This document shows, in pieces, positions 12,101-21,100 of a stretch of DNA of 64,000 nt. The notes beneath the pieces are model-generated. The model was not told the origin of the DNA, ran no database searches, and saw only the letters and a program-made list of their open reading frames with translations. The stretch is from Echinarachnius parma (Eukaryota > Echinodermata > Echinoidea > Clypeasteroida > Echinarachniidae). The translations under genes and the position numbers were made by a program. The stretch is taken from positions 53,127 to 117,126 of the forward strand of contig JBAMJV010000859.1 of the NCBI GenBank assembly GCA_037951105.1, in the 5' to 3' direction. Every line of letters begins with the position of its first letter. Position 1 is the stretch's first letter.

Positions 12101-15100
12101 GTTGCTCCCTGAAACAGTTAAAAATCAAGTACATGTAATAATAAGAATAGATCACTGCATTGTTTTAAAAGCACATTTCATCACTTTCTCGACCTATTAT
12201 CATTTATATTATTCAAATAGAACTGCATGTATCTGAAACGGAGATAAGGCGTCTAACCAAGGAGACCATGAATATATACGATTTGTTCAAAATAATGCAA
12301 ATCCCTGGACCATTCGATGTGCAGGAATACATCAAGAAATACATCACGAGACACGAACTCTTTCTAGCACTCCGTCTCTCGGGATACGGTCAGAAAGCAA
12401 GACTGCTCTATGGTATGACATTAATCACTTGGCAATGATTTGTTTTTACTTTAATCTGACAGATATACATTCGAAATATAAAATCGACTAGATTTTAGAA
12501 GCATAAGATATTACTTAGATATGAATTCAAAAAAGAGCATTGAGCTTTACAACATTGACATGCTTATGGTTCCGTACACATTATGTATAATTGTAAGCCC
12601 TAGTCCAATACTCACAGTTTTCACGGCAAATCGCAAAGATTTGGCATTCGTGGAGAAAATCGCTTAGGTCGTTCTGCATCGTTGTACATCGTAGTTGTTC
12701 TTTCCCAAAATCGTTGCGCATCGAGAAGAAAATCGTGAAAGCGGGGCCAAAACCGCTAACACGATTAAATCAAAATCGTGACAAGTTGCCGTTGCGAGTT
12801 CTTGTTAAGTAATTTTCACACCGTTGCAATTCTCGTACCACGTCGTCGCACGTATTTTCGCTTTCCTTTTTGGTTCGTTTTATGTCGTGGCGATTTGAGG
12901 CGAACTGCAACGAATCAGTACGACACAGAACGGGGTAGAGAGTCGCCGTAATATTGCAATTCGTTCTGAGCCGTACCGCGTCGTTGCAAATATCGTCGCT
13001 TTCCTTTCTGGTTAATATTAGGTCGTGGCGATTTTAGGTCGCAAAACGTGACACACATTGACTGCGCGGAAAATGCGAAGTAGACGGAGAATTTTACTTG
13101 AAATCAAGTCGGGCCTCGCCAAACAAGAACAACGTGTCCCAGTGACACATTCCCGTAAAGTAGTCCCGTTAGAGGCAGAGCTGAAACAATATCCATATCT
13201 AAGAATTTGTTTTGAATATTATGAAAATGCTGCTCTGCCTTCCCTTATGTGATGGGAAAAACAGGAACTGCCACGGTTAAGACACGATATAGCCATGATA
13301 TTGCCACCGGATAGCCTCATTTCATTGTATTCTACAGACATTCCAAAACGTGGCCCTATAGGGGAAGGCTGTACAGGTGCATGTGACTGGGGCATTAGCG
13401 ATGAGCTGGTATAATTCACAACAAATAGCAACGATGAACAACAATTGTGATCAAATCGTTGCGGCATGGCGACATTACAGCGACTCGCAACTACCTGAGC
13501 GATTTTCTCCTCAAATGCTAATCCGTTGCGATACGCCGTAGAAATCGCCACTATGGAACCGATTTTTTTTTTCTACCACGATTTTTCTACCGCAATGGTT
13601 GAAGAAAGATCGGACGAACTGACTCGTTGAGCAAGGACAAAGAACGACTATTCCGTTCAATTCTTCCAAACCCGTTGTTGAACCGTGGCTAAATCGAGTA
13701 GATTCGTTGATGTAAATCGTTGTGATTCGTTGCAGTTCGCCGTAAAAACTTAAGTATGGGACTGGGCCTTTTTTGTACGCCAACAATACAACGTGCATCA
13801 AGCTGACGTGCATGTATATAAAGGCCCCGTCCCATACTGACGGTTTTCACGGCGACTCACAACGATTTGACTTTCGTCGAGAAAATCGCTTTATATGTCG
13901 TTTGCATCGTGTTACATCGTATCGGATCAATCCCACAACCGTTGCGCATCGTGAAGAAAATCGTGAAAGCAGGGCCAAAACTAGTCCGGAAAGATCCGAC
14001 AATGTTTCGAGGGTTCTTTGACGATTATGTTTTGATAACCTACTCTCTCCATAGTCTGAAGGTTCAGTGATTCGCTTGTGTTTTGTAGATCTTCGAGGCA
14101 ACAAAATCAATTAAATACTAACCCGAAAGTACCCCAATTCACTACCTATCAAATGCACATACATGCACGTTGAATTGCTGTTATACAAATATAACGGAAA
14201 TTATCCTACATTATCAATTCACAAATCAAGTTCTTCACTTACTAAATCAATCTCTCTCAGTTCCTTTTCATTGGCCTTTTTCGTTGTAAAAGTCACGTAA
14301 TTCATTCGCACTCGATGGTCGCCATTTTCTAATGAATTATTCATAACGTACGCGTACGAGTGCTGAAGCCCAGTGTTATCGATGCTCGTGCCCTTCGGCA
14401 CGTATTTAATTTTCGCAACGGGCACATACATCCCACAGCGAGTTGGCATATCAAAATATGAATATTCATGAGTTTGATTTTCTTAAGCAGTGGGATTGGT
14501 CAAGCTTGTGTTGGGTTTATTTAAACCCAACACAAAAAGTAACTTCACCCCTAAGCAATTGCCCATAATTTCATAACCGATTATTGTTTCAAGATGTCCT
14601 CTTACCACAATATTGGTACAGTTGTTATGTTCGATGTGTGCGAAGATCAGAGATATTCATTACTTTATGGCTGAATGAGCACAGATTAAAGACAAAATGG
14701 CCCAATTTAAAAGTCACAAGGTATTGTGTGCCTGTACATTGTTTTGAATCCACACATGTGGCGGAATGCATTGAGCATGGTTTATGAAACAATGCTGTTT
14801 GATAGTCTATTCATTTTGATTTTTTGATGGCATATGTGGTAAACTGCATTAATTGCAATTGTAAAACAGCGCATTTTTTTTAATTTTCCAACCCTCAATA
14901 ATTTGTAATAATGATAATACTTTTGCGAATTTTGAAATATGACTATTTTTTCTGTAATGTGTGCTCACTCAACCATGGATTAATAGTTACCTCTTATTTG
15001 TACACATTGTTTTCCTAACTACCATATGGATACATTGGCAAGACGAAATTTTGAAACGATTCTTGGTTATGAAATTATGGGCAATTGCTTAGGGGTGAAG

Positions 15101-18100
15101 TTACTTTTTATGTTCGGTTTATATTCATTTTCTAGTTAACGGTTCTCACTGCTCGCTAAAGGAAAATTTGACATCGAGAGAGTAAGTTCCCGAGATCTGA
15201 CTTTTTTACATTTATTTCAATTGATTTGGTGGTGGAGGGGATTGCATGACGTCATAATATTAAAGAACCCATCCAGAACGAGATGGATATTTCTGTCTAG
15301 GCCAAAACCACCGTCTTAGAACAGTCGCCGCGCCAACACGATTGTATCAAAATCGTGACAAGTTGCCGCTGCGAATTCGGGATGAGTCATTTTCACACCG
15401 TTGTAATTTGTTCTGACTCGTACCGCGTCGTTGCACAGACCGTTCTGGTTCGTATTATGTCGTGGCGATTTGAGTTGAACTGCAACGAATCAGTAATACT
15501 CAGAACGGTTTAAAAAGTCACAACACGTTGCATACGATGACTGCGCGGAAAACAAAAAGTAGACGGAGAATTTTCTTTCGAATCGAGTGAGGTCGTCCCG
15601 CAATCGTCTGTTTTCCCTCGCCGAACAAGAACCACATGTCCCAGTAACACATTCCCGTAAAGCATTCCCGTTAAAAGCATAGCTCGAGTCTTTGCGAGTC
15701 GCCGTGAAAACCGTGAGTATGGAACTGTGCCATTACATACATCATTTTTTAATAGCGCTTCATTATTTTCATAAATGAAGTGAAATGTGAAATTTCTATA
15801 TTTTCACAGATTACAATAATTATTGAAGACATGCGCAAGTATGTCCAACCATGAAGCAATGTTTTTAATTCTCGTACTAATATGAAATATTTGTACACTA
15901 TATAAGATCCACTTTATTTTCATAATTTATTTTTCAGGTGTGAACATGAATGACGACTTTTGTACCAAAACCGTAAGCCACCGTGGCGAGATGTTCGAAA
16001 TAGAAGGCTGGGGCATTCATATCAAAGTTCCCTTGGGCTCACTTGCGAAGGCTCAAAAGGTCACGTTTCATCGTCTTTCCGAGGTACCCAGTGAGAACAA
16101 ATTGAAGGACGAAGTAGCCATCGTGCCTGGGATCCGATGTTGTCCTTCTGGACTGCAGCTCAATTCGCCATTGCAGCTATCCATCGAACATTGTGCATCC
16201 ATCACCGATCTCGGAAAGCGCACAGAAGACGCAGTTGTGGTCTACCAGAGACAGGAAATAGGTCCTAAAGGTATGCTAAGGAACTGTATGGAAATATCAA
16301 TAAATTTAGCGCTTAATTTTGATTCATTTTATTTTCACAGATCAATTTCTTCCTTTAACTCTCTGCAACTGTTTCAATATCCCCAATATCCAGAATTATT
16401 CTCTTTTTAGACCAAATTGCATGTTCCGCGTTTGTAATATGAAACTACTAAATATAAACAACATGCGAGTAATCTCTTACCGGTAAATGGACATGTAAAA
16501 GCATGTTTAACTAACCGTAACGTTTAAATATATAGATACACATGCGAATAACGAAGGTCACACCCGTCACAACCAACCCAGATCACCCTGTTTTGACACA
16601 AGCGCAACCATGCCAATGTGAAGATGGGGTAAAATCAAAGCTGAAATTTGGTCTTGTAAACGCCCGTTCTGTGCGAAACAAGTTCTCTTGTTGACTATGT
16701 CATGGATGAGAAATTTGACCTCTTCGCAATTACAGAAACCTGGTTGAAGGACATTGATGATGCTCACAGGGCTGAAGTAACTCCAGCAGGATACAAGCTT
16801 TTTGATGTTCCCCGACCATCACGCCCTGGAGGTGGTATTGCACTCGTGCGAGACCACATAACCGTCAAGCAACATGATATGCGGCAGTTCCAATCATTTG
16901 AATACTGTGAGTGGAGCATCAAAAGTGACACTTTTCGTATACATCTAGCCTTGGTTTATAGGCCACCATACTCGCCAAATCATCCTGTTTCAATTGGTAC
17001 GTTCGTCAAGGAGTTTGCTGAATACTTGGAACCCCTCATTTTGACCGCCGACCCGCTTTTGATTACGGGTGATGTCAACATTCATGTTGATACTCCCAGT
17101 GACCCTTCCTCATCTCAGTTCATGGATCTGTTGGAATCTTTTGGTCTACAACAACATGTTACTGATTCTACTCATGAATCGGGTCACATCCTTGATCTGT
17201 TGATCTCTCGGCAGTCAGGAAACATCATTTCTTGCCCACCCTCACCCCATCATCTCTTCTCGGATCACTTGTCTGTGATTTGTCATCTGGATGCTGAGAA
17301 GCCCAACGTTCCCATCAAGGAAATCTCGTACCGGAAGATAAAGTCTATAAATCTAGACGCGATGAAGGATGATCTCCGGTCATCACAACTTTGCACTGAC
17401 TCTCCAAGTGAACTCGTTACTTGTTATAATGCCACACTATCTGTGACTTTAGACAAGCATGCCCCCCTCCATACGCATAGAATTTCCTCACGTAACCTTG
17501 TTCCTTGGTACAACAGCGACATGCGGACGGCTAAGCAGTGTAAAACCCCTTTTTAATTGGAGAACGTGTTTTCTACCTCGCTTTTACCCGAGTGAGATTT
17601 CCATAAAAACAGTAGGAGGTCATGTCGTAAAACACGCAGTGAGAGGTTGTGCAGCGTTTTTAATCAAAAATGTTTCTCCGAGTCACACGGGTAAGGTTAC
17701 TATAGCAACCGCACCTCTCTCATCATGCGACCAGCTGGCGTGACATGTGCTAATCGGCGCGCGCTGGTATACGTTAGCGCGGGAAATGTTGACGGTCAAT
17801 TCATATCGGGTATATACATACAACAGGCAATCGGGAGCGCAATTGTCAGTCTACTATAGTCACGCTAGTTTTTTTTTCGCTGCATAATTATAGCGCATGT
17901 AATAATACTATACCGGTTTATATTCCTTACACGTACGGTACGAATCTATTATTCTTCAATCCGACTTCAAACTTCAACAGTAATCATGGATTTGCGGTGG
18001 GTAGCCATAATGCTACTGTTCCGTGCAATTCACAGCATGCAAACTTGTTAAACTTCCAATTTTTATATTCATAGTATTATAACTTGTATTATTTGGGCAA

Positions 18101-21100
18101 ATTTAAGTCTAAAATTAGGAGTATGTGGAATAATGTTTGTGTGTGAACTTACAGCAGTTTAAATTGGCAACCTTGTATACAAGAGTACCACATGTTCCCG
18201 ATCCAAAACGCGATCGCTGCAATGTTTACATTTTTTACGGCCATGACGTCATCTACCCGGGTAACGTTCTGCGCGCTTTTTAATACAATGTTTATCAGCT
18301 TAACATCCTGACAACGTCCTGACGTTACCTCGCTATTACCCTAGCCCGACTAGGTTGAATCCTACCGCGCTGTTGTCAGGACGTTACCCCGATTGGACCT
18401 TTTTAATACAAACGCGGTAGAATGTCTTCCTGACAACGTCCGGACGTTACCGCGACTATTTTCCTCAATTAAAAAGGGGTTTAAGAGACGCGCTGAACGT
18501 AGATGGAGACGTACAAGATCCGACGCGGATCTTGCTACATACAAGGAAAAGAGGAACATTGCTAATAATGTGCTTGCTGATGCACAGCAGGACTTCTTCA
18601 CATCTCTTATAGACCAACACAAATCCAATCCTAGACGCCTTTTCTAGTACACAAGCAAACTCCTTGGACGTTGCAAGGATATGCCTCTTCCTTCTGATCC
18701 TGATCCCCGGAAATTAGCGAACGATTTTGGAGAATTCTTCACTCAGAAGATTGAAGGTATTCATCACAAAATAGTTGAACTTACTCCTGATTCATCTACT
18801 CTTGAACCACCATCTGCTTCAAGTCCCACAACTGCAAATCAGGAAGAAGACATTCTACTGGAACATTTTGACATGATGTCAACTGCAGATGTCAGAACCC
18901 TTGTTCTGAAGTGTGGAAAGAAGACTTGTCAACTCGATCCAGTGCCATCTCAACTCATCGTGAGCTGTCTTGATCTTCTTCTTCCTGTCTTAACTTCCAT
19001 CGTCAACCTCTCCCTTCAGTCGGGGGTCTTCATTGATGACTGGAAATATGCAGTTGTGACGCCTTTGTTAAAGAAGGAGAATCTAGACTGTGAGTTCAAG
19101 AACTACTGCCCGATAAGCAACTTGTGTTTCCTATCAAAGTTGGTAGAGTGCGCAGTTTGCGACCAGCTCCATCGCCACATGCAGGACCATTCACTAATTC
19201 CTCCTCTCCAGCCAGCGTACAGGAAGAATCACAGTACTGAGACTGCGTTGTTAAAAATCAAGAATGACATTCTCCTCAACATGAACTCACAGCAAGTAAC
19301 TCTCCTGGTATTGCTTGATCTGTCCTCCGCTTTCGACACTGTTGATCACTCCATCCTCATCTCACGCCTTCACACCAAGATTGGACTCTCCGGAAATGCC
19401 TTGGATTGGTTCCGGTCTTATCTGAGTGAAAGGAGTCAGCGTGTGACAGTCCGTGGATCCCAATCAGACAAGTTCGCCCTTAACTGTGGGGTTCCACAAG
19501 GGTCTTGCCTGGGCCCTCTCCTTTTTTCAATATACACATCTGAGCTGTTTGATGTCATTGGAAAGCATCTTCCAGATGTCCATTGCTATGCGGATGACAC
19601 TCAATTATACTTTTCTTTCAAGCCTGATCATGATGGAAGTGAGGCTGCAGCTATTGCAGCTATGGAGACCTGCCTTGGTGACATTCGATCATGGATGCTG
19701 AAAAATAAACTTCTGATCAACGACAGCAAGACAGAGTTTATCATGATTGGAACAAGGCAGCAGCTACAGAAGATCAACACTTCACACATCAAGATTGGTA
19801 GTGCTGAAATCACCCCTTCTGCCAGAGTTACAAACCTAGGCTTTGTGTTCGACCAGAACCTGAACATGGATAAACATGTCTCTGCAACTTGCAGGATAGC
19901 CTTCTTTCACCTGCATAACATTCGTCACATCAGCAAGTACCTAGACCAGAAGTCACTTCTCACCCTCATCCATGCGTTCGTTACTAGCCGCCTGGACTAC
20001 TGCAACAGCCTGCTGTACGGTGCCACTGCAACCCACACTGAAAAGCTGCAGCGTGTCCAGAATGCAGCAGCAAGACTTGCCACAAAATCCCCCAAATTCT
20101 CTGACATGAAACCTGTTCTCCGTCAACTCAACTGGCTCCCCATCAGGTCCAGAGTCCAGTTCAAGATTCTTATTTTCACTTTCAAATGTATTCATGGCCT
20201 GGCCCCTCTATATCTCACTGAACTAATTACAATTAGCCAGCCGTCCCGGTACTCACTCCGCTCCTCACAAGGCACTCTGCTGAACCATCCAACTGCCAAG
20301 ATGCTTCCCACACTTGGGGATAAAGCCTTCGCTTATCTTACGGCAATAACCAGACACTTACATTTGAGCCATACTGCCTTTCCCTCTCACAAAATACAAT
20401 TGATATAATACATTTTCCAATTCGTGAACGCTGTCACCATGTTACCATAAGTTTCCGTAATTAACAGAGCAGTGGACAATTGAGCGCTACATCTTCGGCC
20501 CGGGGACAAGTCACCCAACCAATGTCACGCTCCTGGACAACAAGGTGGTACTCCACATCACGCACTTCACATCGATATGGGTCTTTGTCAAGAGGATCTT
20601 CTTAAGGTATAAAAGAATCTATGTCGTGCCTTACCTACCAGTGGCAATGCCATCTACAGGAGCCCCTGTGCTTCATCTCCATGTCTACAGCACCAAAGAT
20701 CTACCAAAGGTAAACGCTTTATTTTATATAAAAGAATAAATAGATTATATGGTATTGAAAATGACAGTATAATATTTGTTTCAGCGTGATGCACATTTAA
20801 CTAAAAAGCCAACATTTCTAAACATAATAATAAAAAAAAGAACTCTACGTGGGAAAATTCAGATGTATAAATGTTACTTTCCCAAGGGTAATGTTTAACT
20901 AACATATCGTTTGAAAGAGAAAAACAAATCAGAAACAGATGGCTCGAACTTTATTGCGATGCCTCCTATCGTAGGCATTGTTATATGTTCTTACACTTCG
21001 ATATTATGAGTCAAATTTCATGTTGGATTATATAATATATATATTTTTTAATTACATGTAAACTTTCACATATTTGTGTATACAATCAAGAAAATCAAAG

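Larger units (their letters stand above)
13822..15731. mobile_element. Second copy of the ATCG-rich TIR element, interrupted
   Basis: The left end GGCCCCGTCCCATACTGACGG and right end CCGTGAGTATGGAACTGTGCC are inverted. Internal words match 12597-13768 in order ('GAAGAAAATCGTGAAAGC', then 'ATCAAAATCGTGACAAGTTG'). The two halves are separated by the insertion 13982-15299. Confidence 0.65.

Noticed and set aside
13847-14110. Overlapping frames on both strands in the ATCG-rich element
   Set aside because: They lie across the border of two transposons and come from ATCG-rich words that seldom form stops.
16702-20408. Functional host endonuclease or RT gene
   Set aside because: The motif order is that of a LINE, and it is broken by a frameshift, an insertion, a stop codon and loss of the end.
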